Assembly (NCBI GenBank): GCA_900752345.1
Contig: CAADVA010000207.1
Location: forward strand, 1 to 28,720
Direction of reading: 5' to 3'
Source of the DNA: an uncultured Collinsella sp.
GTDB taxonomy: Bacteria; Actinomycetota; Coriobacteriia; Coriobacteriales; Coriobacteriaceae
DNA length: 28,720 nt
The notes below the pieces were generated by a model. That model saw only the letters and a list, made by a program, of their open reading frames with translations, was not told the origin of the DNA and ran no database searches. Shown in pieces: positions 20,377 to 28,720 of the stretch. The translations under genes were made by a program, and so were the position numbers. Within the stretch, counting starts at the first letter, position 1, and every line of letters begins with the position of its first letter.

Positions 20377-21795
20377 TTAAGCGTCTTTCTTGGCAGTCAG
20401 ATACTCGATGAACTCGGGGCCGACCGTCGTGACGTCGCCGGCGCCCATGGTAAGCAGCAGATCGCCCTCGCCCACCATCTTCTCGAGCTCCTCATTGAGC
20501 TCAAGACGGCTCGAGCAGTACACGACCTCCTTGCCGGGATGCTTGGCGCGCACGGTATCGGCAAGCATCTTGGACGTGACGCCCGGGATGGGCATCTCGC
20601 CGGCAGAGAACACGTCAATCAACAGCAGCTTGTCAGCATTGGCGAATGCGTCGGCAAAGTCATCGCACAGAGCCTGCAGGCGCGAATAGCGGTGCGGCTG
20701 GAACACGACGTCGACATGTTTGTAGCCCAGCGAAGAGGCAGCAGCGAGCGTCGCCTTGATCTCGGTGGGATGATGGCCGTAATCGTCAACCACCGTGATG
20801 CCGTCGATATCGCCCACGTGGGTAAAGCGACGGCGGACGCCTTCAAAACTCGAAAGTGCCTTAGCGGCGGCGTCGATATCGAGGCCTAGGACATGGGCGA
20901 CGGTCAAGACGGCCGTGGCGTTGAGCATGTTGTGACGACCGGGGTTGCTCTTAATCTCGACAGCGTGCTCGGTGCCGTCCTCAAAGCGAACGATAAAGTC
21001 GCTCTGGATGCCCTTGACATCCGGATGCACGCAGACGATGTCGTTGGTCTCGGCAAAGCCATAGGAAAGCACATGACGGCCCGTCGACTTGGCAAGCTCG
21101 ACCAGATGCGGGTCCTCGCCACAGACGATGACCGTGCCGTCCTCGCCCACCAGACTCATAAACTTGGCGAAGGTGGCCTCGATCTCCTCGATACCCGAGT
21201 AATGATCGAGATGGTCGGCCTCGACGTTGGTCACGATGACCACATTGGGGTTAAGGAACAGGAAGGAGCTGTCGGACTCATCCGCCTCGGCGACAAAATA
21301 GTCGCCCGAGCCGTTCTTGCCGTTGGTATCGTAGCCCTCGACAATGCCACCGATCAGGAAGCTGGGGTCCAGACCCATGCGGTCGAGCATGGTGGCACAC
21401 ATCGAAGAGGTCGTGGTCTTGCCATGAGTACCGGCGACGGCGACGGTGGTGTAGCCGTGGCCCAGAGCCGAGAGCATCTTGGCGCGAGGCCACACGGGAA
21501 TACCCAGCTCGCGCGCACGGACGAGCTCGGGGTTGGACTCGGGAATAGCGGTAGAGACCACGACGACGTCGGGCTTGACCTCGTCGATGGTGGCGGCCTC
21601 ATGGCCCACATGCACCTTCACGCCGGCGCGGGTAAGCTGGCGAATATAGCGCGACGTCTTAAGGTCGGAGCCGGTAACGACATAGCCGCGCTCGTGAAGG
21701 ACGAGGGCGATGCCGCTCATGCCGGCGCCACCGATACCGATAAAATGGGCGCTCTTGAAATCGGGCGCGGAGGTTGCAGTCTGGGAATCAGCCAT
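20377..21795 (-). CDS. murC: UDP-N-acetylmuramate-L-alanine ligase MurC
   Basis: MurC adds L-alanine to UDP-MurNAc in the cytoplasm, the first step of stem-peptide assembly. In the 472-residue protein the N-terminal UDP-binding domain starts with HFIGIGGAGMSGIALVL, the ATP loop is AGTHGKTTTSSM at about 121-132, EADESDSSFL is the catalytic acidic block, and NVEADHLDHY and GRHNMLNATA follow. DDYGHHPTEI is the C-terminal domain signature of MurC. The ATG at 21795 was preferred: AAGGAG lies 11 bp upstream and the extension to a GTG at 21822 has no ribosome binding site. It follows murG after a gap of about 97 bp (21796-21892) without a recognised signal. Confidence 0.97.
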   Translation of the reverse strand: MADSQTATSAPDFKSAHFIGIGGAGMSGIALVLHERGYVVTGSDLKTSRYIRQLTRAGVKVHVGHEAATIDEVKPDVVVVSTAIPESNPELVRARELGIPVWPRAKMLSALGHGYTTVAVAGTHGKTTTSSMCATMLDRMGLDPSFLIGGIVEGYDTNGKNGSGDYFVAEADESDSSFLFLNPNVVIVTNVEADHLDHYSGIEEIEATFAKFMSLVGEDGTVIVCGEDPHLVELAKSTGRHVLSYGFAETNDIVCVHPDVKGIQSDFIVRFEDGTEHAVEIKSNPGRHNMLNATAVLTVAHVLGLDIDAAAKALSSFEGVRRRFTHVGDIDGITVVDDYGHHPTEIKATLAAASSLGYKHVDVVFQPHRYSRLQALCDDFADAFANADKLLLIDVFSAGEMPIPGVTSKMLADTVRAKHPGKEVVYCSSRLELNEELEKMVGEGDLLLTMGAGDVTTVGPEFIEYLTAKKDA

Positions 21796-21892
21796 GTGCT
21801 CGTGTACTCCTTGCGTAAACACTGCCTGTAACCCGTCTACTGTACCGCACCTACCGCATCCGCGCGAGGGCGGCCCGCGATATCCCGTCTAA

Positions 21893-23008
21893 CTAACGCA
21901 ATCCTTCTACCGCGTCTGCCAAAAGGACGGCAGCGCGGTCCTGGGCCAAACCGCGAGCCGCCTGACGCATGGCATCGCGCGCCTGCACATCATCGATAAG
22001 ATGCAGCAGCTCATCGGCAAACGCCTGGGTATCGATATCGGCATCGGCGCAGAGCACGCCAGCACCGGCATCGACCAGATAGCGGGCATTGGTGGTCTGA
22101 TGATCGGCCGTCGCATGAGGATACGGCACCAGTACCGAAGGTGTGGCAAGGGCCGCGATCTCGGCAACGCTCGAAGCGCCCGAGCGCGAGAGGACCAAAT
22201 CGGCCGCGGCCAGCATATCGCCCATATTGTCGATGTAGGGCTGGACGCGGTACCGCTTCGCCTCCTCGGGCATCAGGGCAAGAGCACGCTCGGTGTCCTC
22301 GAAGCCATCGGCGCCCGTCGAATGCAAAACATAGAGATTATCGCGCGAGAGCAACTCGTTTTTAAGCGAAGCCACGCGCTCATTAAGATGTTGAGCACCA
22401 AGTGAGCCGCCAAAAACCAGCAGGAGTGTGGCGTCCTCAGGCACGTCGAGAGCCCTGCGACCGCGAACCCGATCCCCCTCGATCACAGAACGGCGCACGG
22501 GGTTGCCGGTCATGAGCACATGGTCAGGATCGCCCTCGCGCTCAAACACGGAACGTGCTGCCGGCACCGAGATGCAAACGCGGGCGGCATGCGAACTCAT
22601 CATCTTGTTAGCAAGGCCCGGAACGGAGTTCTGTTCATGCAGCAGATACGGAATGCCCGCGTCTTTGCACCAGCCCAGAAGCGGGACCTCGACATAGGCG
22701 CCAAAACCTATAGCGACATCGGGCTTGCAGGCTTTAGAAAAATGGCTGCCGAGAGCGCGCTTCGCCTTATAGACACGCCACAGCGAGCTCAATGCCGTCC
22801 AAGGGCGAGAGCGGTCGAAGCCCGTAACCGTAATCGGCACAAAATCGAACCCTGCCTCGGGAACCAGACGACCCTCGAGCTTATGCGACTGACCCACAAA
22901 CACAACGTGGTGGCCACGGTCACGTAGCTCCTCGGCCAAGGCGAGTGCGGGGTTGATATGTCCCGCCGTGCCGCCGGCTGCGATAGCAACGGTCATCTTA
23001 TCGGTCAT
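21893..23008 (-). CDS. murG: Lipid II synthase MurG
   Basis: MurG transfers GlcNAc from UDP-GlcNAc to lipid I at the inner face of the membrane, giving lipid II. The 371-residue GT28 glycosyltransferase shows the N-terminal Gly-rich loop AAGGTAGHINPALALAEEL (residues 10-28), IGFGAYVEVPLL, LLHEQNSVPGLANK with the acceptor-site residues, TGNPVRRSV, LLLVFGGSLGAQHLNE, the UDP-GlcNAc site SRSGASSVAEIAA and PSVLVPYPHATADHQTTNA. The ATG overlaps the ftsW stop by 11 nt. An internal ATG four codons later is possible but has no better ribosome binding site. Confidence 0.97.
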   Translation of the reverse strand: MTDKMTVAIAAGGTAGHINPALALAEELRDRGHHVVFVGQSHKLEGRLVPEAGFDFVPITVTGFDRSRPWTALSSLWRVYKAKRALGSHFSKACKPDVAIGFGAYVEVPLLGWCKDAGIPYLLHEQNSVPGLANKMMSSHAARVCISVPAARSVFEREGDPDHVLMTGNPVRRSVIEGDRVRGRRALDVPEDATLLLVFGGSLGAQHLNERVASLKNELLSRDNLYVLHSTGADGFEDTERALALMPEEAKRYRVQPYIDNMGDMLAAADLVLSRSGASSVAEIAALATPSVLVPYPHATADHQTTNARYLVDAGAGVLCADADIDTQAFADELLHLIDDVQARDAMRQAARGLAQDRAAVLLADAVEGLR

Positions 23009-24512
23009 GGTAGTCCCTTCGTACGCGCGGCCCCTGGTCGTCGGTGCGCAAGCGCGCCGACGGGTCCGAATTCAAGTCGATCCGATTATATCCGCCACCC
23101 GTATTGCGCGGCGTCGGTCGTTGCGGGCGACTCTGCGGCACCGAGCGCGGACGAGCATCCGACTCCGAAGCAAAACCGTTCAAGACGGTAAAACCGCCAC
23201 GCGACGAGCGCTCCCCACGCGTATGGGGAACACCGGCAGTGCTCTCGTCCATAACGGCAAAGCTATCGCGACGACGATCGTATTCATCGCGTCGAGCGCT
23301 CTCGTGCGAGACGCGTAAAATAAGCCCGGCGAGCATGAGCGACACGATAATCGACGAGCCGCCATAGCTGATAAACGGCAGCGGCTTACCCGTCATAGGA
23401 AACACGTTGAGAATACCCAGCGCGTTGATCAAAAACTGCACCGCGAGGATAACCGCAGAGCCCGAAGCCATGAGCGCCCCGCGACGATCGGCGGCCTGCT
23501 CGGCAATTCGAAACGCCGAGTAGATCAGCATCGCAAACACCAAGAAAAACAGCAGCGTCCCCAAAAAGCCAACCTCCTCGCCAATGATGGCCAGGATGTA
23601 GTCGTTGTGTGCCTCGGGCAAATACGAGTACTTCATGGTTGAGTTACCGATACCGCGGCCGAACAGTCCGCCCGAAGCAAACGCCATAATGGCGAGCGTT
23701 GCCTGATAGCCGTCTCCATATTCATCTGCCCAAGGGTTCAAGGCAACCTGAATGCGCACCATACGGTACGGCTCGGCGACAAGCGCGACCACGATAACGA
23801 CGACACCAGCAAGAATCGCACCGATGATGAACTTAGGGTCAAGGCCGGCAAAGAGCGCCATGCACATGAGCGTCAACAGAATAATCAGGATGGTGCCAAA
23901 GTCGGGCTGAATAAAAATCAAGAAGACCGAAGGGCCCAAATAGAGACCCATGTTCTTAAGGAACTCATTGATGTTGCCGCCGGGCGAAAACACACGGTCG
24001 AGCATAATGGCCGAATAGGCAATGGCAAACGGTTTGAAAAACTCCGATGGCTGAAACTGAATGCCGGCAATGCTCAGCCAACGCGTAGCGCCACGGCTGC
24101 CGCTACCAAAAAGGAACACCGCAAACAGCAAGATCATCATAGCGATCAGTGCAAGTTTAAGCGCCCCTTCGCCAAACCAGCTATCGGGTGCGACGCGCGC
24201 GATGAACTCGAGGGCAGCAACGCCAACGGCAGTAAACATAAACTGCCGAAACAAAAAGTAGGTCGCGGAGCCGTTCTCGTGAAGTGCCTCGACTGATGAT
24301 GCCGAGTACACCATAAGCAGGCCAAAACAGACCAGCGAGAACAGACAGGTCAAAAAGATCAGGCGGGGCCGCATGATGCGCGCAGGAACGCCGGCGATAT
24401 AGCGTTCGCCGATGCCCTGCGCGCGACGACCGGCGCGCGGCGTGCTGCGCTGCGAGGAAGCACGGTCCGAGTCGGGCCTCCTCATATTCTGTCGGGGGCT
24501 CTCCTCTCTCAC
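22998..24512 (-). CDS. ftsW: Peptidoglycan polymerase FtsW
   Basis: FtsW is the SEDS-family glycosyltransferase that polymerises lipid II at the septum, with FtsI as its transpeptidase partner. The protein has ten predicted helices, starting with RLIFLTCLFSLVCFGLLMVYSAS. Its SEDS motifs include GSRGATRWLSIAGIQFQPSEFFK, FGRGIGNSTMKYSYLPEAHNDYILAIIGEEVGFLG with the catalytic Asp in HNDYI, and GKPLPFISYGGSSI. It carries a basic ~45-residue N-terminal and a ~105-residue Arg-rich C-terminal cytoplasmic tail, unusually long and possibly disordered. The GTG at 24512 has AGGGG at 6-bp spacing; a TTG two codons earlier abuts that site. The start lies in the murD-ftsW junction. Confidence 0.95.
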   Translation of the reverse strand: MREESPRQNMRRPDSDRASSQRSTPRAGRRAQGIGERYIAGVPARIMRPRLIFLTCLFSLVCFGLLMVYSASSVEALHENGSATYFLFRQFMFTAVGVAALEFIARVAPDSWFGEGALKLALIAMMILLFAVFLFGSGSRGATRWLSIAGIQFQPSEFFKPFAIAYSAIMLDRVFSPGGNINEFLKNMGLYLGPSVFLIFIQPDFGTILIILLTLMCMALFAGLDPKFIIGAILAGVVVIVVALVAEPYRMVRIQVALNPWADEYGDGYQATLAIMAFASGGLFGRGIGNSTMKYSYLPEAHNDYILAIIGEEVGFLGTLLFFLVFAMLIYSAFRIAEQAADRRGALMASGSAVILAVQFLINALGILNVFPMTGKPLPFISYGGSSIIVSLMLAGLILRVSHESARRDEYDRRRDSFAVMDESTAGVPHTRGERSSRGGFTVLNGFASESDARPRSVPQSRPQRPTPRNTGGGYNRIDLNSDPSARLRTDDQGPRVRRDYHDR

Positions 24513-24521
24513 CGGCAACCC

Positions 24522-25928
24522 CTATTCCATTTGCGTAATGGACGCAGCGGCAAGCTGGGCCACATAGTCCTTAAACACGCGGCCGCGCTCCTCGTAGCCC
24601 GAAAACTCATCAAACGAAGAGCAGGCGGGCGACAGTAAGATCACATCGCCGCGGCTCGAGAGCGAACGGGCAACGTCCACGGCATCGCGCAGGTCGTCGG
24701 CCTGGGCGATATCGACATCGCCGTCGACATCTGCTTCGTCCATAGCGGCGGTAAAGCGCTCGCGCGCGTCGCCAAAGCAGACCACCGAGCGAACGTTATC
24801 CATCACAACGCGGGCAAAGGACTCGAGCGGCGTGCCCTTGTCGTGACCGCCGAGCAGCAAGATCACATCGTCATCGGGAAACGCCGTCAGGGCCTTTTCG
24901 ACCGCATCGGTGTTCGTTGCCTTGGAATCGTTGACGTAGCGCACACCATCGATCTCGCCACAGGGCTCAACGCGGTGCTCCAGCGGCTGGAACGAGGCCA
25001 GGCCGCGACGCACACCGTCGACATCGGCACCGACCGCCAGGGCCGCGGTGGCAGCGCACAGGGCATTGATTACATTGTGATGGCCCGAAATCTTAAGTTC
25101 GGACGTATCGACGAGCGGGGTCTCGACGCCCTTCAGGCGAACGACCATCTTGCCATCGCGCACAAATGCGGCGTCCTCGCCCGCAGGCTCGTCAAAAGCA
25201 ACCTTGCAGATGCGACGGCCCGGAACATAGATGTACTCATCGAACTCGTGGATACCGGCATCCTCGACATCAACAATCACCAGGTCATCGTCGACCATAT
25301 TCTCGAAGAGCTTAATCTTGGCGAGCGCATAGTTCTTGTGGCTCTTGTGCCAGCCCAGGTGGTCGGGCGTGATGTTGAGCAGCACAGCCACGCGAGGATG
25401 AAGCTCGGCGGTCGTAGCAATCTGATAACTCGACAGTTCGGCCACAAACCACTCATTGTGTGCGCGGCCATCGATCTCGTTCACCGGCGGCTCACCGATA
25501 TTGCCGACGGCCACGCTGGCTTCACCGGCGGCCTTGAGCAGGTAATCGGTCAGTGACGTGGTTGTCGTCTTGCCGTTGGTGCCCGTAATGGCAATCCAAT
25601 TTTGGGGAGACAGACGGTAGGCAAACTCGGGCTCACCCATAATCTGGGCAGCGTGATCACGGCCAGCCTTAAAGAATGCCGAGAACTCCGAGATGCCCGG
25701 ACACGTCACGCATACATCAAACGCGCCCTCGACCTGCTCGGTTCCGTAGACAAACGATGCCCCGTGCGCCTCGAGCGAGCGCGTGGCATCGTTGGGCTCG
25801 GACGTGCCGCCACCGTAAACGGTAACGGCACTCACACGCTCGGGATGTGCAAGCGCCCAGCGAGCGACATCAAGACCGGACTTACCCTGGCCCAAAACGA
25901 GCAGGCTAAAGACATCAGCAAGAGGCAT
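24522..25928 (-). CDS. murD: UDP-MurNAc-L-alanine:D-glutamate ligase MurD
   Basis: MurD adds D-glutamate to UDP-MurNAc-L-Ala. The 468-residue protein has an N-terminal Rossmann-like domain (LLVLGQGKSGLDVARW), the ATP loop ITGTNGKTTTTSL at about 114-126, GNIGEP, FVAELSSYQI (E-SSFQ-type catalytic block), LNITPDHLGWH with the Mg-binding His, GRHN-equivalent KISGHHNVINALCA, and the C-terminal VNDSKATNTDAVEKALTAF and LLLGGHDKG, all diagnostic of MurD. LLSPACSSFDEFSGYEERGRVF is the usual end block. The ATG is 9 bp after the mraY stop; the ribosome binding site is weak, suggesting coupling to mraY translation. Confidence 0.97.
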   Translation of the reverse strand: MPLADVFSLLVLGQGKSGLDVARWALAHPERVSAVTVYGGGTSEPNDATRSLEAHGASFVYGTEQVEGAFDVCVTCPGISEFSAFFKAGRDHAAQIMGEPEFAYRLSPQNWIAITGTNGKTTTTSLTDYLLKAAGEASVAVGNIGEPPVNEIDGRAHNEWFVAELSSYQIATTAELHPRVAVLLNITPDHLGWHKSHKNYALAKIKLFENMVDDDLVIVDVEDAGIHEFDEYIYVPGRRICKVAFDEPAGEDAAFVRDGKMVVRLKGVETPLVDTSELKISGHHNVINALCAATAALAVGADVDGVRRGLASFQPLEHRVEPCGEIDGVRYVNDSKATNTDAVEKALTAFPDDDVILLLGGHDKGTPLESFARVVMDNVRSVVCFGDARERFTAAMDEADVDGDVDIAQADDLRDAVDVARSLSSRGDVILLSPACSSFDEFSGYEERGRVFKDYVAQLAAASITQME

Positions 25929-25937
25929 GAAAGACCA

Positions 25938-26957
25938 CTATCCCAACTGGAAGAACAACGCGAGGCCCAGGGCTCCGAAGGCCGCGGCGACAATCCAAAA
26001 ACGGATGACGACCTTGGTCTCGGCCCAGCCCTTCTTTTCGAAATGATGATGAATGGGCGCCATAAGGAAGACGCGCTTGTGCGTAAAGTGGAAATAGACA
26101 ACCTGGATCATGACCGACAGGGTCTCGACGATAAACAGACCGCCGATGATGAGGGAAACGACTTCGGTGTTGGTCATGATGGAGGTGCAGGCAAAAGCGG
26201 CACCCAGGGCAAGCGAGCCGGTATCGCCCATAAAGATGCTCGCCGGATAGCAGTTGAACCACAAAAAGCCCAGGCAGGCGCCGGCGCACGCCGTGCAGAA
26301 GATGGACAGGTTCACATCGCCGTGCAAAAACGCCATGGCAGCCATGGCCAGCATGGCGATCATGGAGGTGCCGCCGGCAAGGCCGTCCAAGCCGTCGGTG
26401 AGGTTTACGGCGTTGGAAAGGCCCGCGATCATCAGCCAGCAAAAGACAAGGTAGAGCCACGGAAAAGAGAGGCCGCAAATGGTGGTCGAGAGCACACCAA
26501 GGTCGATCGTCAGGCCACCGGGGAAACGAATCTCGGGGGCGACGCCGCACCAGTTGACAGCAAGCACGGTAAAGGTAACGCAGATGAGGGTAAGGCCAAT
26601 CATCTTGGCGTGAGGCGTCAGGCCGAGCGAGCGGCCGTGCGTGACAGAAGTCAGGTCGTCGATGAGGCCAAGAACGCCGGTTGCCAGCGTGGCGAGCAGC
26701 ACAAGCACGAGCTCGGTGGTGAGCTTTCCCATCAAAAGGCAGGTCAGCGAAACGGCAACCAGGATGATGACGCCACCCATGGTGGGCGTGCCCTGCTTAA
26801 TCAGGTGACGCTTGGGGCCATCGGCGCGAACCTGCTGTCCGATGCCCTCGACCTTCAGGAGCTTAATCCACCACGGCATAAGCAGCATCGCGATGACGGC
26901 GGCGATACCCAATCCCAAAAATGCCTGGTACGTAGGATACGAAGGATTGCCGAACAT
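25938..26957 (-). CDS. mraY: Phospho-MurNAc-pentapeptide translocase MraY
   Basis: MraY transfers phospho-MurNAc-pentapeptide to undecaprenyl phosphate to make lipid I. The 339-residue membrane enzyme has about ten helices. Its signatures include HLIKQGTPTMGGVIIL, LGLIDDLTSV with the catalytic Asp pair, SNAVNLTDGLDGLAGGTSMIA, GFLWFNCYPASIFMGDTGSLALG and LMAPIHHHFEKKGWAETKVV, in the proper order. The start ATG follows the murF stop by 3 bp with GAAGGTG upstream. No oddities were seen. Confidence 0.97.
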   Translation of the reverse strand: MFGNPSYPTYQAFLGLGIAAVIAMLLMPWWIKLLKVEGIGQQVRADGPKRHLIKQGTPTMGGVIILVAVSLTCLLMGKLTTELVLVLLATLATGVLGLIDDLTSVTHGRSLGLTPHAKMIGLTLICVTFTVLAVNWCGVAPEIRFPGGLTIDLGVLSTTICGLSFPWLYLVFCWLMIAGLSNAVNLTDGLDGLAGGTSMIAMLAMAAMAFLHGDVNLSIFCTACAGACLGFLWFNCYPASIFMGDTGSLALGAAFACTSIMTNTEVVSLIIGGLFIVETLSVMIQVVYFHFTHKRVFLMAPIHHHFEKKGWAETKVVIRFWIVAAAFGALGLALFFQLG

Positions 26958-26960
26958 GGA

Positions 26961-28385
26961 CTAGCACACACCTTCCACAAAGCGATCGAGCTCAACGAAG
27001 CGTGAGCCCTTGACCAGCACGACATCATGCTGCTCAAGAGCGCCGCCCATACGGTCGAGCACCTGCTGATAGTCGGAGAACACCTGAATGCGGTCCTCAT
27101 CCATACCCATCATGCGCGCGGCCTCGGCCATACGCGGGGCAAGCTCACCGCCGACACATGCGAGCATATCGAGCTTCTTGGCCGCCGCATAGGCGCCCAC
27201 CAGCTCATGCATGCGAGGAGCCTCGTCGCCCATCTCGCCCATCTCGCCCAGAACCGCCATGCGCGAACCCGTGCACGAAAGCGAACACAGCAGGTCGAGG
27301 CCGGCTGCCATCGATTCGGCACTGGCGTTATATGAGTCGTCGATGACGCGGGCGCCGCTCTTGGCGCGCTTGATTTCCTGACGATGCCCGGTAATCGTAA
27401 GACCCCTAAAGGCGACATCGATCTGCTCGGGCGTCACGCCAAGGCGATAGGCAACCGCTGCGGCCTTGACGGCATTGGGAACGGACTGCGCGCCGGGAAT
27501 GGCAAGCAGTGTGTCGATAGTCTCGCCCAAGCCAAAATCGAGCGTAAAGACCGGGCGTCCCTCGTCATCAATGCGAATGTCGCACGCACGGACCTCATCG
27601 TCGTCCGAGACGCCCGCAAGCATCACGTCGACGCCCGCAGGCGCAGCAAAGGTGTCGCGGATGAACGGGGTAAAGTCGTCCTCACCACCCAAAACCAGCA
27701 ACGGGAGAAGGTCTCCGGCGGCGCACATGCCGCCAACAATCTCGGATTTGGCACGAGCGATATTCTCGCGACTGCCCAGAATACCGATATGGGAGGTGCC
27801 GATCTTGGTCACAATGGCAAGGTTGGGATTGGCGGACTGAGACATGCGCTCAATCTCGTGGAAATGGTTCATGCCCATCTCGAGCACCAGAACCTCGGTG
27901 TCGGCAGGGGCCGCCAGCACCGTGAGCGGCATACCGATCAGGTTGTTGTAGTTACCCTTGGTTGCCCAAACGCGATAACGCTTGGCGAGCACCGCGGCGA
28001 GCACGTCCTTGGTCGTTGTCTTGCCGATAGAGCCGGTAATGCCAATTACCAGGCAGCCAAGCTCCAAACGATAAGCGTGAGCCAGGCGCAGCAAAAACTC
28101 CTCGGGGTCATCGGTATGCAGGATGGCGCAGCCCTTCTCATGGGCCAGCGAAAGCAGCTCGGCATCGGGCTCGCGCGTCATCACTACGGCGCCGGCACCC
28201 GACTCGATGGCACGGGAAGCAAAGTCGTTGCCGTCGACCTTTTCACCCGGGAAGGCGACGAATATCGTGCCCTCCTCAACCTGGCGCGAGTCGATAACGC
28301 AACCGCGGCATACCCGATCGGCTTCTCCCGTCACGGTTCGGGCCCCTGTTGCGGCCGCGAGATTGTTGACGGCGATCTCTATCAT
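26961..28385 (-). CDS. murF: UDP-MurNAc-tripeptide:D-Ala-D-Ala ligase MurF
   Basis: MurF attaches D-Ala-D-Ala to complete the UDP-MurNAc-pentapeptide. The 474-residue protein begins with the small substrate domain (CRGCVIDSRQVEEGTIFVAFPGEKVDGNDF, S/R-containing), then the ATP loop GITGSIGKTTTKD at about 115-127, WATKGNYNNLIGMPLT, VLEMGMNHFHEIERM, KIGTSHIGILGSRENIARAKSEI, and the C-terminal VIDDSYNASAESMAAGLD and LGEMGEMGDEAPRMH. These are diagnostic of MurF rather than MurE, which lacks the NYNN and DSYNA motifs. An AGGGGAG ribosome binding site precedes the ATG. ftsI lies upstream; no murE is found between them. Confidence 0.97.
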   Translation of the reverse strand: MIEIAVNNLAAATGARTVTGEADRVCRGCVIDSRQVEEGTIFVAFPGEKVDGNDFASRAIESGAGAVVMTREPDAELLSLAHEKGCAILHTDDPEEFLLRLAHAYRLELGCLVIGITGSIGKTTTKDVLAAVLAKRYRVWATKGNYNNLIGMPLTVLAAPADTEVLVLEMGMNHFHEIERMSQSANPNLAIVTKIGTSHIGILGSRENIARAKSEIVGGMCAAGDLLPLLVLGGEDDFTPFIRDTFAAPAGVDVMLAGVSDDDEVRACDIRIDDEGRPVFTLDFGLGETIDTLLAIPGAQSVPNAVKAAAVAYRLGVTPEQIDVAFRGLTITGHRQEIKRAKSGARVIDDSYNASAESMAAGLDLLCSLSCTGSRMAVLGEMGEMGDEAPRMHELVGAYAAAKKLDMLACVGGELAPRMAEAARMMGMDEDRIQVFSDYQQVLDRMGGALEQHDVVLVKGSRFVELDRFVEGVC

Positions 28386-28508
28386 TGCAGCTCCCCTGTA
28401 AACCTAATAATGCTATCGGCGTATTGTATCCCAGCGCCGCCTACGCGTGGTGCAGGGCGTGTGAACAACCCGGATTAACCGACTGGCCATTTCATAGATA
28501 GTAACCCC
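28386..28508 (-). promoter_or_regulatory. ftsI-murF intergenic region with a candidate -10
   Basis: About 120 bp without a gene separate the ftsI stop from murF. TACAAT on the minus strand (28423-28428) is a possible -10 for murF about 40 bp before its ATG; the -35 region is not recognisable. No terminator hairpin with a T tract was seen. Confidence 0.25.
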
Positions 28509-28720
28509 CTACTTGGTGCGCGGGACACCCAACACGTCAAGCGCACTGGCCATAATGGACTGGAACGGCACTGCGGCGGCATCGGAGCCTGACGGGGTTC
28601 CGTCAAGGGTGATATAGCACAGGACCTTGGGCGACTGCGCCGGGGCAAACCCCATAAAAGACGACATGTAGTTCTCTTTGAGGTAGCCACCGTTCTCATC
28701 GGCGCGCTCGGCCGTACCGG
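28509..28720 (-). CDS. ftsI: FtsI/PBP2-type transpeptidase, C-terminal end only
   Basis: The minus-strand frame is open from the window edge to a TAG at 28509-28511, encoding the last 70 residues of a class B penicillin-binding protein. It starts with GTAERADENGGYLKENYMSSFMGFAP, where GTA is the tail of the KTGTA motif that closes the transpeptidase active site. VLCYITLDGTP is the next strand of the PBP fold, and the protein ends in LDVLGVPRTK. Its position upstream of murF in the dcw cluster indicates FtsI/PbpB, the septal transpeptidase partner of FtsW. Most of the gene lies outside the window, so domain architecture (e.g. PASTA repeats) cannot be fully judged, though none is present at this C-terminus. 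Confidence 0.88.
   Translation of the reverse strand, partial: GTAERADENGGYLKENYMSSFMGFAPAQSPKVLCYITLDGTPSGSDAAAVPFQSIMASALDVLGVPRTK

Noticed and set aside
20893..21831. Plus-strand frame of 312 codons opposite murC
   Set aside because: Antisense to MurC, whose motifs are complete; GC-rich DNA gives long spurious frames.
25602..27005. Plus-strand frame of 467 codons opposite murD and mraY
   Set aside because: It spans two well-supported minus-strand genes and its translation is a His/Asp/Gln/Lys-rich hydrophilic shadow.
28475..28699. Minus-strand 74-codon frame at the right edge
   Set aside because: It is out of frame with the FtsI C-terminus, which is the supported reading of this segment.

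Overview
The window is GC-rich, densely coding bacterial DNA with C/G-ending codons. It most resembles a Coriobacteriia-type actinobacterium such as Collinsella. This is inference from the actinobacterial AGEGGGTGTG-like FtsZ G-box, the division cluster without ftsA, SepF plus DivIVA, and the style of the intergenic repeats; no database was consulted. No rRNA, tRNA, CRISPR array, prophage or insertion sequence was recognised.

Layout. Bases 1-2324 (+) carry thiamin pyrimidine genes: thiC (5' end cut off) and thiD. Bases 2325-2656 form a gene-poor gap holding three 55-nt palindromes in alternating orientation. Bases 2657-5776 (-) hold an SGNH hydrolase, a PARG-like macrodomain protein with an altered catalytic motif, a Bax-inhibitor-1/YccA membrane protein and a small unassigned protein. 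Bases 6027-7767 (+) encode a Pit phosphate permease and its DUF47/PhoU-like partner. A long perfect hairpin and a compositionally odd stretch follow (7793-8050), then a nitroreductase whose first ~70 codons share the odd composition.

From 8748 to the right end everything is on the minus strand. In transcription order it runs ftsI (3' end only), murF, mraY, murD, ftsW, murG, murC, murB, ftsQ, ftsZ, pgeF (ylmD), pstS, pstC, pstA, pstB, phoU, yggS (ylmE), sepF, yggT, divIVA. This is the division and cell wall (dcw) cluster. Its usual Gram-positive tail (ftsZ-ylmD-ylmE-sepF-ylmG-divIVA) is split by a complete phosphate ABC transporter operon placed between ylmD and ylmE. pgeF overlaps pstS by ATGA and pstS overlaps pstC by 8 nt, so pgeF looks like the first gene of the pst operon. 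A direct repeat with an 11-bp period upstream of pgeF looks like a PhoP-type box.

The mur genes make UDP-MurNAc-pentapeptide and lipid II, FtsW and FtsI polymerise and cross-link it at the septum, FtsQ links the membrane complex, and FtsZ, SepF, YggT and DivIVA organise the division site. The Pst and Pit systems supply phosphate.

The most notable observations are the alternating 40-nt-period palindrome array, the pst operon inside the dcw/ylm block, the PARG-like protein with QEA in place of QEE, a YggT gene with no canonical start at its expected N-terminus, and the abrupt composition change around the nitroreductase 5' end.
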